A stretch of DNA of 61,765 nucleotides from NCBI GenBank assembly GCA_004554255.1, contig SFNC01000001.1, positions 1-61,765 on the forward strand. Reading direction: 5' to 3'. The position numbers and the translations under genes were made by a program. The stretch comes from Bacteroidales bacterium (GTDB lineage: Bacteria > Bacteroidota > Bacteroidia > Bacteroidales > Muribaculaceae). Of the stretch, positions 53,375-61,765 are shown piece after piece (position 1 is the stretch's first letter; each line of letters begins with the position of its first letter). The notes beneath the pieces were generated by a model. It saw only the letters and a program-made list of their open reading frames with translations, was not told where the DNA came from and did no database searches.

Positions 53375-56300
53375 TTATACTGTTTGTACTGTGAAATTTA
53401 TATCCATATCGCGCAGGGAATCAACAAGTTGCCTGTTGATTGGGATGCGCTTGCCCGATGTCATCGTCACCGATCGCGAGATGGCGGGGTCGTAAATCCT
53501 GAAGGACAGCATACCCAGCGAGTCGGCCATGCCGTCCTCTGCCTGCGCAACCTTTTTGGTGTATTTTTCCAGCTGTTCGGAGAGGATGCCAAGGAGTATG
53601 TCGTTCATATTCTCGGGGGTTACGTCAAGCGTCACGCCCTTTATGAGCTTGCCCTTTACATTGCTGAGCAACTGTATGTTCACGACGTCGAAACTGAGGT
53701 CGCTGTCGCGGAAACGCCTGCGGAAGCGGCACGTTACCAGCACCGGAGTAGTGGGCACGCAATATTGTCCGAGCTTGAACACATCGTCACCGAAAAGGCG
53801 CAGCTCCGTAGACCCGGACTCATCCTCAATCTTGACGATTCCGAAGGTGCCGCCGCGCTTGGTGGGACGGCGCTCGAAGGACGCTATCATTCCGCCGAAA
53901 GTCACCTCAAGGTCCTCGGCCGGCTCTATGTCCTTGATGCCGGCGATGTTAGTCCGGCAGCCGTAATTCAGCTCCATGTAATATGGGTCAAGAGGATGCG
54001 CCGACAGGTACATGCCCACCAGGTCCCTCTCGCGGCCAAGTCTTTCAATTGTAGGCCAGCTCTCGGCATGCTTGATGCGCGGACGTGCCTCGGCGTTGAA
54101 CTCGGCTCCGAATTCCTCGCCGAAAAGCGAGCCCATGCTGTCGTCGGCATGCTTGTGGAAATTGGTTGCATAATTCAGCAATACCTCAGAGAATGGCTGT
54201 CCGGTATTGTTTTCCAGGAAGAAATCCTCGCGTTTTATATCCTCGAAAGAGTCAAAGGCGCCCGCCATTGCAAGACCCTCCAGCGTACGGCGGTTCACCG
54301 AGCCCTGCGGGATTCGCTCCACAAAGTCAAAGATGTCCTTGAACGGTTTGTCGCCGCGCGCATTCACGATTGCTTCCACCACATTGCCTCCTACGCCCTT
54401 TATGGCACCGAGTCCGAAGCGTATATCGCCCTTCTTATTTACTGAGAATGAGCGGAATGACTCGTTTATATCCGGGCCGAGTACCTGTATCTTCATGGCA
54501 CGGCACTCGTCCATAAATACGGTTAGTTTGCCCAGGTCGGTGATGTTGCGCGACAACACCGCCGCCATGTATTCCGACGGATAATTGGCTTTGAGATAAG
54601 CCGTCTGGAAGGCCACCCAGCTGTAGCATGTGGCGTGCGATTTATTGAACGCGTACGAGGCGAATTTCTCCCAGTCGCCCCATATTTTCTCCAGGACTTT
54701 CGGGTCGTGGCCGTTTGCCTGACCGCCCTCCAGGAATTTTCCCTTCAGGTGGTTCATCTTGTCTATCAGCTTCTTACCCATGGCCTTACGCAGCGTATCG
54801 CTCTCGCCACGGGTGAAATTCGCCAATAGACGGGACAGAAGCATGACCTGCTCCTGATACACCGTTACGCCGTAAGTATCCTTGAGGTACTTCTCCATCT
54901 CGGGGATGTCATAGACAATCGGGCTCTCACCGTGTTTACGCTTGATGAACTCCGGGATATAGTCCATCGGGCCCGGGCGGTACAGCGCGTTCATGGCTAT
55001 GAGGTCCTCGAAAGTGGACGGCTTGAGCTCGCGCAGATACTTCTGCATGCCCGCCGACTCAAACTGGAAGGTGCCGATGGTGCGGCCCTCGCAATACAGT
55101 CTGTATGTCTTTTCGTCGTCGATAGGAATCTTCTCCAGGTCAATCTCATGGCCTGTTGTCTGGCGGATATTCTCCACGGCCTCCTTGAGGATAGAGAGCG
55201 TCTTAAGGCCTAAGAAGTCCATCTTGATAAGCCCCGTTTCCTCAATTACGCGGCCTTCATACTGTGTTACAAGCAGTTTGCCCTCTTCCTTGTCCGTAGC
55301 AGTAGACACCGGCACCCAGTCGGTAATGTCATCGCGGCAGATTATCACACCGCACGCGTGCACGCCGGTGTTGCGCACATTTCCCTCCAGTGCCTTGGCG
55401 TATTTCAGGGTCTCCTGCATCAGTGGGTCGGGAGACTGCAACTCGCGCTTGAAGTCCTCCACATACTCGTAACAGTTTTTCAGCGTGGGCTTTAGCTCCT
55501 TACCGTTTACCTCGGGCATGTGCGCCGGGATGAGTTTAGTGAGGCGGTTGCTCTCGGCCAACGGCAGCTGTTCCACGCGCGCCACATCCTTGATGGCCGA
55601 CTTTGCCGCCATGGTGCCGTAAGTGATGATGTGCGCCACCTTTTCGGCTCCGTATTTCTCTGTCACATAGCGCAATACGATAGCGCGGCCGTCATCATCG
55701 AAGTCCACGTCAATATCAGGGAGCGAGATACGGTCGGGGTTAAGGAAACGCTCGAACAGCAAGTCGTACTTGATGGGGTCTATCTGAGTGATACCCAGGC
55801 AGTAAGCCACGCACGAGCCGGCAGCCGAGCCACGACCCGGGCCGATGCTCACACCAAGAACCTCGCGCGAGTGGTTTATAAAGTCCTGCACAATAAGGAA
55901 GTAACCCGGGAAACCCATGGTCTTCATTATGTGCAGCTCGAATTTTATGCGCTCGGTAAGCTCCGGCGTAAGGGGCGTTCCATAACGTCTTTCCGCGCCT
56001 TCGTAAGCGAGTTTCGCAAGATAATCGGCCTCGAACTTGATGCGGTACAGCTTGTCGTATCCGCCTAACTTCATGATTTTCTTCTCGGCCTCCTCCTGCG
56101 ACAGCACCACATTGCCGTTTTCATCGCGGGTAAATTCGTCAAACAGGTCTTTTTCGGTAAGACGTGCGCGATATTCCTCCTCGGTACCGAATTCCGCCGG
56201 AATCTCGTAGAAGGGCATGATCGGAGAATGGTCAATGTCGTAAATCTCGATTTTGTTGAGCACATCGAGAGTGTTGTCCAGCGCCTCGGGGATGTCGGCG

Positions 56301-57115
56301 AAAAGAGTGCGCATTTCGTCGGTGGTCTTCATCCACTCCTGCTTGGAATAGAGCATGCGGTCCGGGTCGCTGAGGAACTTGTTGGTAGACAGGCATATAA
56401 GGCGGTCGTGTGCCTCGGCGTCGTCCTCGTTTGTAAAGTGGACGTCGTTGGTGGCGACAAGCTTTACATCGTACTTGCGCGCCAGGCGAATCAGCTCCGG
56501 CTCTATTTTCATCTGCAGCTCGTACGCCTCATGATTGGCGCGCGCGACAGTGGCCTTATGGCGCTGAAGCTCAATATAATAGTCGTCGCCCATCAGGTCT
56601 TTCCACCACTTTACACAGCGTTCCGCGCCCTCGATATCTCCGGCAGTTAGCAGTTTCGGCAGCTCGCCGCCAAGACACGCCGAGCAGATAATCAGCCCTT
56701 CGCAATGCTTGGCAATTTCCTGCTTGTCCGTTCGCGGGTGCATGTAAAAGCCTTCGGTCCATGCTTTTGACACAATCTTTATCAGGTTTTTGTAACCCGT
56801 GCGGTTTTTTGCCAGTATAATAAGGTGACGGCCCGTATCGCGTTTGTCAATATGCTCGTGCAAGTCCTGTGCCGCGACGTAGACCTCGCAGCCAAAAATG
56901 GGTTTGAACCGCTTTTCGGGCTCAAGTTTTGAATTTTTCTTGTTAACATAATTGAAAAATTCCTTGATGCCGTACATATTGCCGTGATCTGTAACGGCAA
57001 TTCCGGGCATTCCGTCGGCCATAGCCTTATCAACCAAGCTGTTGATGGACGCCTGGCCGTCAAGAAGCGAATATTGGGTGTGGACGTGCAGATGCACGAA
57101 GGAGGGAGTTTCCAT
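53375..57115 (-). CDS. dnaE: DNA polymerase III subunit alpha
   Basis: 1246 residues, a normal DnaE1-type length. The N-terminal PHP domain (VHLHVHTQYSLLDGQASINSLV, GIAVTDHGNMYG) is followed by the Pol III palm with catalytic aspartates D467 and D469 in PDIDVDFDDDGR and a third in the fingers region. FFLENNTGQPFSEVLLNYATNFH leads to the OB and helix-hairpin domains, and the C-terminus suits beta-clamp and tau contact. It is the replicative polymerase catalytic subunit. It starts two bases after the lipid kinase gene and so shares a transcript with queuosine genes. Confidence 0.98.
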   Translation of the reverse strand: METPSFVHLHVHTQYSLLDGQASINSLVDKAMADGMPGIAVTDHGNMYGIKEFFNYVNKKNSKLEPEKRFKPIFGCEVYVAAQDLHEHIDKRDTGRHLIILAKNRTGYKNLIKIVSKAWTEGFYMHPRTDKQEIAKHCEGLIICSACLGGELPKLLTAGDIEGAERCVKWWKDLMGDDYYIELQRHKATVARANHEAYELQMKIEPELIRLARKYDVKLVATNDVHFTNEDDAEAHDRLICLSTNKFLSDPDRMLYSKQEWMKTTDEMRTLFADIPEALDNTLDVLNKIEIYDIDHSPIMPFYEIPAEFGTEEEYRARLTEKDLFDEFTRDENGNVVLSQEEAEKKIMKLGGYDKLYRIKFEADYLAKLAYEGAERRYGTPLTPELTERIKFELHIMKTMGFPGYFLIVQDFINHSREVLGVSIGPGRGSAAGSCVAYCLGITQIDPIKYDLLFERFLNPDRISLPDIDVDFDDDGRAIVLRYVTEKYGAEKVAHIITYGTMAAKSAIKDVARVEQLPLAESNRLTKLIPAHMPEVNGKELKPTLKNCYEYVEDFKRELQSPDPLMQETLKYAKALEGNVRNTGVHACGVIICRDDITDWVPVSTATDKEEGKLLVTQYEGRVIEETGLIKMDFLGLKTLSILKEAVENIRQTTGHEIDLEKIPIDDEKTYRLYCEGRTIGTFQFESAGMQKYLRELKPSTFEDLIAMNALYRPGPMDYIPEFIKRKHGESPIVYDIPEMEKYLKDTYGVTVYQEQVMLLSRLLANFTRGESDTLRKAMGKKLIDKMNHLKGKFLEGGQANGHDPKVLEKIWGDWEKFASYAFNKSHATCYSWVAFQTAYLKANYPSEYMAAVLSRNITDLGKLTVFMDECRAMKIQVLGPDINESFRSFSVNKKGDIRFGLGAIKGVGGNVVEAIVNARGDKPFKDIFDFVERIPQGSVNRRTLEGLAMAGAFDSFEDIKREDFFLENNTGQPFSEVLLNYATNFHKHADDSMGSLFGEEFGAEFNAEARPRIKHAESWPTIERLGRERDLVGMYLSAHPLDPYYMELNYGCRTNIAGIKDIEPAEDLEVTFGGMIASFERRPTKRGGTFGIVKIEDESGSTELRLFGDDVFKLGQYCVPTTPVLVTCRFRRRFRDSDLSFDVVNIQLLSNVKGKLIKGVTLDVTPENMNDILLGILSEQLEKYTKKVAQAEDGMADSLGMLSFRIYDPAISRSVTMTSGKRIPINRQLVDSLRDMDINFTVQTV

Positions 57116-57117
57116 AG

Positions 57118-58083
57118 TTATTTTCCGGAGAATAAGTTTTTGAAAGAGTACCCGATGCCCTCAAACATTGACGACAGCGGAGTAACAACAGGCACAAAGG
57201 CAGGCTTGTCGGCGGGTGTGTAAATTCTGAGTCCGCCGGGATGGCATTTCACATTCAGGGTCGCGCCCAGGCGAGCCGGCTCGCCGTCCACATGTCCGGG
57301 GCCGTCAACACCGCGTTCTATCACAGCCTCGCGACAGCTTATCACCTGTATGCGGCGGTTATCGGGCAATGTCCCGGCCATCATGTCTATTCCGAATCCC
57401 GCCATGGCGTACAAAGGCAGCGACCTGACAATGACAATGTCAATAAGGCCGTCGCGGATGGAGGATCGCGGCGAGATGTAAGCGTTGTTGCCGTACTGCG
57501 ACGCATTGGCGCCGGTGACTATAAATGCGTCTGTCTCAAAGGTTTTGCCGTCTACTGTCATCCGGTAATGCCGGGGGCGGTAACTGCGCAGTTCGGTTAT
57601 GGCACTGCGCACGTATGTGGAGAGCCCGCGCGACGGCGATGCCGCGAAACGGTCCGATACCGCGGCGTCGAATCCTATTCCGAAAGTGCAGAAAAAGTGC
57701 CGTCCGTTAACGGTGCCGTAGTCGCAATCGTCCGTATGCCCGTGCACGATGACATCCATTGCTCCCTTTAAATCCATGGGCAAGGCGATGTGTCTGGCCA
57801 GACCGTTGCCCGACCCTGCGGGGATTATGGCAAGAGGCACACCGGTGTCGCACAATGATTTAGCCACCTCGTTCACCGTGCCGTCGCCGCCACACGCAAT
57901 AACAGCGTCGTAGCCCTCGGCCGCGCCCTTTGCCGCCAGCTCAGTGGCATGTCCGGGGCGCTCGGTGTAAGCGATGTCAACCTTGATACCCTGCGCGCCA
58001 AGCGTGGCGGCAATGCGCTCGGCCATGCCACGTTTGTCTCCGTTTCCGGATATCGGGTTTATTATCAGCATCATGCAACGCAT
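57118..58083 (-). CDS. Diacylglycerol kinase-like lipid kinase
   Basis: 321 residues. DAGKc domain: MLIINPISGNGDKRGMAERI, CGGDGTVNEVAKSL (nucleotide-binding GGDGT), IPAGSGNGLARHIALP, then the C-terminal beta-sandwich with GIGFDAAVSDRF and DGLIDIVIVRSLPLYA. Members phosphorylate diacylglycerol, sphingosine or ceramide-type lipids at the membrane; Bacteroidota make sphingolipids, which keeps that option open. The start at 58083 gives a seven-base gap to queC. dnaE starts two bases after its stop. Confidence 0.92.
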   Translation of the reverse strand: MRCMMLIINPISGNGDKRGMAERIAATLGAQGIKVDIAYTERPGHATELAAKGAAEGYDAVIACGGDGTVNEVAKSLCDTGVPLAIIPAGSGNGLARHIALPMDLKGAMDVIVHGHTDDCDYGTVNGRHFFCTFGIGFDAAVSDRFAASPSRGLSTYVRSAITELRSYRPRHYRMTVDGKTFETDAFIVTGANASQYGNNAYISPRSSIRDGLIDIVIVRSLPLYAMAGFGIDMMAGTLPDNRRIQVISCREAVIERGVDGPGHVDGEPARLGATLNVKCHPGGLRIYTPADKPAFVPVVTPLSSMFEGIGYSFKNLFSGK

Positions 58084-58090
58084 AGAAGCA

Positions 58091-58750
58091 TCAGTCTTCC
58101 TGGTAAACGGTAGGGTCATCTATTCCGGCCTCGGCGAAAGCCTGACGGCGTTCGCGGCAGGTACCGCACACGCCGCAGTGGTATTCCCCACCCTTGTAGC
58201 AGGAATATGTTGTGGCATAATCAATATCCAGGCATTTTCCGCGCGAGGCAATCTGGCCCTTGGTGAGGTGCGTGTAGGGCGCATACAGCATTATATTGTC
58301 GTATGTACCCTCGCTGATGGCGCGGCTCATGGCCTTGATGAAGGAGGCGCGGCAGTCGGGGTAGATGGCGTGGTCGCCGCAATGGTTGGCAATCATCACG
58401 CGCGTGAGGCCGCGGCTTTCGGCAAGGCCGGCGGCGGCAGCGAGCATGATGCCGTTGCGGAAGGGCACTACCGTGGACTTCATGTTGTCGAAATCGTATT
58501 CGCCCTCCGGGACAGCCTCGGCTCCCTCAAGCAGACTGCTGTGGAAGTAATCTCCTATAAACGAAAGGTCTATGATGATATGCTCTATGCCAAGCTGCTC
58601 GCAATGCTTTTTTGCACACTCAATCTCACGCATGTTGTGGTTTGAGCCGTAATTGAATGTCACGGCTATTTCTATGGAGGTAGCGTACTCGTGCAGCATT
58701 GTTACGGAGTCCATGCCTCCGGATAAGATTATGAGCGAATTCTTTTTCAT
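58091..58750 (-). CDS. queC: 7-cyano-7-deazaguanine synthase
   Basis: 219 residues. It makes preQ0 from carboxydeazaguanine with ATP and ammonia. PP-loop SGGMDS at 10-15. The C-terminal zinc motif is YSCYKGGEYHCGVCGTCRERR with four cysteines. Length normal. It works with QueF, encoded 48 bases upstream; queD and queE are not in the window. Confidence 0.97.
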   Translation of the reverse strand: MKKNSLIILSGGMDSVTMLHEYATSIEIAVTFNYGSNHNMREIECAKKHCEQLGIEHIIIDLSFIGDYFHSSLLEGAEAVPEGEYDFDNMKSTVVPFRNGIMLAAAAGLAESRGLTRVMIANHCGDHAIYPDCRASFIKAMSRAISEGTYDNIMLYAPYTHLTKGQIASRGKCLDIDYATTYSCYKGGEYHCGVCGTCRERRQAFAEAGIDDPTVYQED

Positions 58751-58798
58751 TGTTTTATTGAGTGCCGGATTGGTTTATGAAATGTGCTTACTGGAGAA

Positions 58799-59272
58799 TT
58801 AATCATGTATCACGGACATCTGGTCCATGAGGCGACGCGAGGCCAGTTCCTGATGGTCGGCATCGCCGCGGTTTGCAAACGGCCAGATGCTTATTCCGCC
58901 GCGGGGAGTGAATATACCGTAAACCTCTATGTACTTGGGGTCCATGAGGTTCCATAGGTCATTCATGATTATATTCACGCAATCCTCGTGGAAATCGCCG
59001 TGGTTGCGGAAGCTGAAAAGGTACAGTTTCAGGCTCTTGCTCTCCACCATGTTGATGCGCGGGATGTAGCGTATCACTATGCGTGCGAAATCCGGCTGTC
59101 CGGTCTTGGGGCACAGCGAGGTAAACTCGGGACAGTCAAATGTTACCAGATACTCGTTCTCGGGATGCTTGTTGGGGAAAGTCTCGAGAATGTCAGGACT
59201 GTATTCGGTGGGATATTTCACTCCGGTATTCCCTAACAGGGTTACTCCGGAAAGGTCTTCCTTATTGCGCAT
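58799..59272 (-). CDS. queF: NADPH-dependent 7-cyano-7-deazaguanine reductase
   Basis: 157 residues, the short unimodular QueF. It reduces preQ0 to preQ1 for queuosine in tRNA. The nucleophile is Cys54 in LCPKTGQPDF with acid Asp61, and ESKSLKLYLFSFRNHGDFHEDCVN is the signature after it. It is 27 bases after the ABC exporter gene and 48 before queC, so it may share their transcript. Confidence 0.96.
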   Translation of the reverse strand: MRNKEDLSGVTLLGNTGVKYPTEYSPDILETFPNKHPENEYLVTFDCPEFTSLCPKTGQPDFARIVIRYIPRINMVESKSLKLYLFSFRNHGDFHEDCVNIIMNDLWNLMDPKYIEVYGIFTPRGGISIWPFANRGDADHQELASRRLMDQMSVIHD

Positions 59273-59299
59273 TGTATAGTCGTTTTTTATTGTTTGCGA

Positions 59300-61129
59300 T
59301 TAAAACTTCTGCATGTCCACGAGGCGTTTGTAGAATCCGTTCAGCTCCAGCAAAGCCTTGTGTGTGCCACGTTCCACGATTTTTCCTTCGTGCATCACGC
59401 ATATCATGTCCGCCCCGGCGATGGTGCTCAGGCGGTGTGCGATAACCAGCGTGGTGCGGTTTTTCATAAGCCGCTCCAGCGCCTCCTGCACCAGGTGTTC
59501 GCTCTCGGAGTCAAGCGCCGATGTAGCCTCGTCAAGAATCAGCACCGGCGGGTTCTTCAATATGGCGCGGGCTATGGATATTCGCTGGCGCTGACCGCCG
59601 GAGAGGCGGCATCCGCGGTCGCCAACAACGGTGTTGTAGCCGTCCTCGGTCTGCATTATAAATTCGTGGGCATTGGCTATGCGGGCTGCTTCCTGCACCT
59701 GCTCCATGGTGGCGTTCTCCACGCCGAAGGTAATGTTGTTGTAGAAGGAGTCATTAAACAGTATGGCCTCCTGATTAACATTTCCCATGAGCGCGCGCAG
59801 GTCATGGACGCGTACGTCGCGGATGTCCTTGCCGTCAATGGTCACGGCGCCGCTGTCCACATCGTAGAATCGGGGCAGCAGGTCGGCAAGAGTGGATTTT
59901 CCAGAGCCGGACTGACCCACAAGCGCCACTGTCGCTCCGGCCGGGATGGTGAGGCTGACATCGTCTATCACCTTGTTCTCGCCGTAGCTGAAGGACACAT
60001 TACGGTATTCTATCGCACCGCTGCGGAAGGCGATGGGCTGTGGATTTTCGGGGTCTTTAATGGGGTTGGCGGCATTCAGCACATGGTCGATACGCTCCAT
60101 GGACGCGAGGCCCTTCTGCACCGAGTAGGCCGCTTTGCTGAGGTCCTTGGCCGGATTGATGATGCTGTAGAATATAACCATGTAATAAATGAACTCCGCG
60201 GCATCCAGACTGCTGCGGCCGCCAAGAATCAGCCAGCCGCCGAACCACAGCACTATCGCTATGGCTATGGTGCCGAGGAACTCGCTCATGGGATGGGCCA
60301 GGGCCTGACGTCGCGCCACGGTCTTGCTGAGACGGTAAAACTCCTGGTTCTCGTCATGGAACCGGTTACGCATCTTGTGTTCGGCGTTAAACGCCTTGAT
60401 GATGCGCAGGCCGCCGAGTGTCTCCTCGATTGTGGACATCAGCACGCCCCACTGGTTCTGCGTCTCCAGGCTCTTGCGCTTCAGGCGTTTACCCACGCGG
60501 CCCATGATAAGTCCGGCCACCGGCAGCAGTATCAGCACAAAGATTGTCAGCTGCCAGGACACCATTATCATCATGAACAGACACACCAGAATCATCACCG
60601 GATTCTTGAACATCATGTCCAGCGATGCCATTATGGAGTTCTCCACCTCGGCCACGTCGCCGGTCATGCGCGCCATAACATCGCCCTTACGCTCGCCGGT
60701 GAAGTAGCCGATGGGCAGGGACGTTATCTTGTTGTAGATGTGATTGCGGATGTCGCGCACCACGCCGGCGCGCAGCGGGATTATATAATACGATGCCAGA
60801 TAGGCCGTTCCGGTCTTCAGCGCCGTCATCACAATCAGCGCGGCGGCCAGGATGGCCAGCGTGAGCACCGCCCCCTGCGTTTCTATCAGGGTCTGGATAT
60901 AGTAGTAAAAATTATTTACGCATGCCTCTTTTACGCTCGCGCCGCCGTCCATGCTCATATACACATAATGGGTGGTATCCACCTTGAAGAGCATCTGGAG
61001 GATAGGGATTATCAGAGCAAACGAAAAGAGTGTAAGAAAGGCCGTGAGTATATTGAAGATTATACTCAGGGCCAGGGATTTCTTATAAGGCGGGACAAAA
61101 CGCCTCAGTACTTTTATGAAGTCGCGCAT
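59300..61129 (-). CDS. ABC transporter, fused permease/ATPase (MsbA-like)
   Basis: 609 residues. Six membrane helices (about 20-330) precede an ATPase domain with Walker A GQSGSGKST, the LSGGQRQRISIARAI signature, Walker B VLILDEATSALD and the H-loop VIAHRLS. The general type exports lipids, lipid A-linked sugars or peptides. An essential lipid flippase of MsbA type is likely but not proved. The start was moved to Met at 61129, because a promoter (61161-61154 box TATCTTTG) lies inside the longer frame. It is transcribed toward queF. Confidence 0.93.
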   Translation of the reverse strand: MRDFIKVLRRFVPPYKKSLALSIIFNILTAFLTLFSFALIIPILQMLFKVDTTHYVYMSMDGGASVKEACVNNFYYYIQTLIETQGAVLTLAILAAALIVMTALKTGTAYLASYYIIPLRAGVVRDIRNHIYNKITSLPIGYFTGERKGDVMARMTGDVAEVENSIMASLDMMFKNPVMILVCLFMMIMVSWQLTIFVLILLPVAGLIMGRVGKRLKRKSLETQNQWGVLMSTIEETLGGLRIIKAFNAEHKMRNRFHDENQEFYRLSKTVARRQALAHPMSEFLGTIAIAIVLWFGGWLILGGRSSLDAAEFIYYMVIFYSIINPAKDLSKAAYSVQKGLASMERIDHVLNAANPIKDPENPQPIAFRSGAIEYRNVSFSYGENKVIDDVSLTIPAGATVALVGQSGSGKSTLADLLPRFYDVDSGAVTIDGKDIRDVRVHDLRALMGNVNQEAILFNDSFYNNITFGVENATMEQVQEAARIANAHEFIMQTEDGYNTVVGDRGCRLSGGQRQRISIARAILKNPPVLILDEATSALDSESEHLVQEALERLMKNRTTLVIAHRLSTIAGADMICVMHEGKIVERGTHKALLELNGFYKRLVDMQKF

Positions 61130-61153
61130 TTGTTTCTTGCAGATATTACTCTG

Positions 61154-61185
61154 CAAAGATACAACAAATCTGCGAGAGTAGCAAC
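61154..61185 (-). promoter_or_regulatory. Promoter of the ABC exporter gene
   Basis: On the minus strand TATCTTTG (61161-61154) with a TTGC-like -33 region 20 bases upstream. It sits inside the region of the longer frame, 25 bases before the chosen ATG, and thus supports that start. Confidence 0.7.
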
Positions 61186-61188
61186 AGA

Positions 61189-61662
61189 TTATTTTCTACG
61201 CATCACAACCTTGTGCTCGTCGTAGCTGAAGGTGAAAGCCGAATCGCTTAAATCGGTCAGCGGAGACACCTGCGGAGCGGCACACAAGTCGTTAATAAAC
61301 AACTTTTTATGGGCCTGCAGCAGATATACGCTGTCTCCTGTGTAGAGTGCCTCCACCTCAGGCGCGAGGTTAAAATGTGTGTTGGCCGTGTCCAGGCTTA
61401 TCCGCAGGCTGTCGCCCATAACCGACCACCGGCCGCGCGCGGTAAGGTCGCCGCCTTTTTTGCCGCCGCTGTAATAATCTATATGTATTTCCACAACACT
61501 GTCAGGCTCCGAGAACGTAAACGACAGCACGTCCCTGTCTCCCGAGTCGGCAGTGGCGCCTTCCCATGCCCCGGAAAGCAGTTGCCCGGGGCTCTTGGCG
61601 CATGATATTGCGGCGATGGCGACAAGTGCCATCGCCGCATATTTGGTAACTTTCTTAAACAT
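61189..61662 (-). CDS. Small lipoprotein, function unknown
   Basis: 157 residues. Lipoprotein signal with Cys21 (AAISC). The domain after it looks like a small lipocalin/calycin-like beta barrel: QLLSGAWEGATADSGDRDVLSFTFSEPDSVVEIHIDYYSGG, RGRWSVMGDSLRISLDTANTHF. No family is recognised. The upstream region is repeat copy 3, which starts nine bases before the ATG, so any promoter must lie in or beyond the repeat. The ABC gene follows after 59 bases with its own promoter. Confidence 0.8.
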   Translation of the reverse strand: MFKKVTKYAAMALVAIAAISCAKSPGQLLSGAWEGATADSGDRDVLSFTFSEPDSVVEIHIDYYSGGKKGGDLTARGRWSVMGDSLRISLDTANTHFNLAPEVEALYTGDSVYLLQAHKKLFINDLCAAPQVSPLTDLSDSAFTFSYDEHKVVMRRK

Positions 61663-61671
61663 TAAAGTTTA

Positions 61672-61765
61672 GACCCCGTTCCCCAATATTTGTTAACGCA
61701 GGGGTCGCAGATTTCGGTCAGATTTAGTCTTGCAGGTGAAGGAGCATAGCGGGCTATGTGACTGA
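61672..61765 (+). repeat. Dispersed intergenic repeat, copy 3, truncated by window edge
   Basis: 61672-61704 is identical to copy 1 over 33 bases (GACCCCGTTCCCC then AATATTTGTTAACGCAGGGG). The remainder differs from copies 1 and 2 and holds a six-bp hairpin CATAGC-GG-GCTATG (61745-61758). It may be the centre of a larger inverted repeat that continues past the window. It lies directly upstream of the small lipoprotein gene. Confidence 0.8.

Noticed and set aside
59294..61225. 643-codon plus-strand frame opposite the ABC exporter
   Set aside because: Antisense to an ABC transporter with all signature motifs; its product is His/Val/Leu-rich shadow sequence.

Overview
The window looks like chromosome of a Bacteroidota bacterium of the order Bacteroidales. 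Four things point there: promoters of the type TTTG, 19-21 bases, TAnnTTTG; no Shine-Dalgarno leaders; a type IX secretion (Por-type) C-terminal sorting tail; and a GldH-family lipoprotein plus a DUF3078 barrel. Gene content and base composition would suit a gut Bacteroidales such as Muribaculaceae, but the family is inference. Almost everything is core genome. I see no prophage, insertion sequence, CRISPR array or plasmid module.

Layout. 1-2.9 kb: a secreted GH31 glycosidase and an initiator-type tRNA-Met, both on the minus strand. 2.9-7.2 kb (+): a small acidic protein, a cyclophilin lipoprotein, an M16 peptidase, HflX and ribosomal protein L19. 7.3-15.2 kb: a small membrane protein (-), then a DUF5715 protein, an AsmA-like giant, a HAD phosphatase, AroB, a small membrane protein and a DUF362 protein (all +). 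15.4-24.9 kb (-): a 1420-residue type IX cargo, an M3 peptidase, and a compact exonuclease-phosphatase/rhomboid/rhomboid cluster. 25-33 kb (+): HU, a coiled-coil protein with ZapA, RNase Y with RicT and GldH, HAD, M24 peptidase and a CCA-adding-type nucleotidyltransferase. 33-38.7 kb (-): GT39, PhoH, MenG, DUF3078 and two secreted proteins. 38.8-41.2 kb: a hexapeptide acyltransferase (+), then small membrane protein/Skp-like/dolichyl-phosphate-type GT2 (-). 41.3-50.4 kb (+): PepD, muramidase, Pta-AckA, C11 peptidase, MscS/AraC/acyltransferase. 50.5-61.7 kb (-): PNPase, thioredoxin, DnaE, lipid kinase, QueC, QueF, an MsbA-like exporter and a lipoprotein.

How the genes fit together. RNA metabolism is well represented: RNase Y next to its likely partner RicT, PNPase with an Arg-rich repeat tail, PhoH, the CCA-type enzyme, and queuosine genes QueC/QueF. 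Envelope biogenesis is the second theme: AsmA-like, Skp-like, DUF3078, GldH, ABC exporter, lipid kinase, glycosyltransferases. Several peptidases (M16, M3, M24, M20C, C11, rhomboids) and Pta-AckA suit a fermentative, peptide-using gut organism.

The least ordinary non-coding signals are: (i) a dispersed repeat with a 33-base core, present at both window edges and, split by a 27-base insertion, at 14.2 kb; (ii) a short motif shared by the leaders of the 2.88-kb gene and rplS; (iii) a structured candidate RNA between zapA and rny; and (iv) a ~275-base leader on the type IX cargo gene. No wholly new multi-gene system stands out; the repeat family is the strongest candidate for something undescribed.
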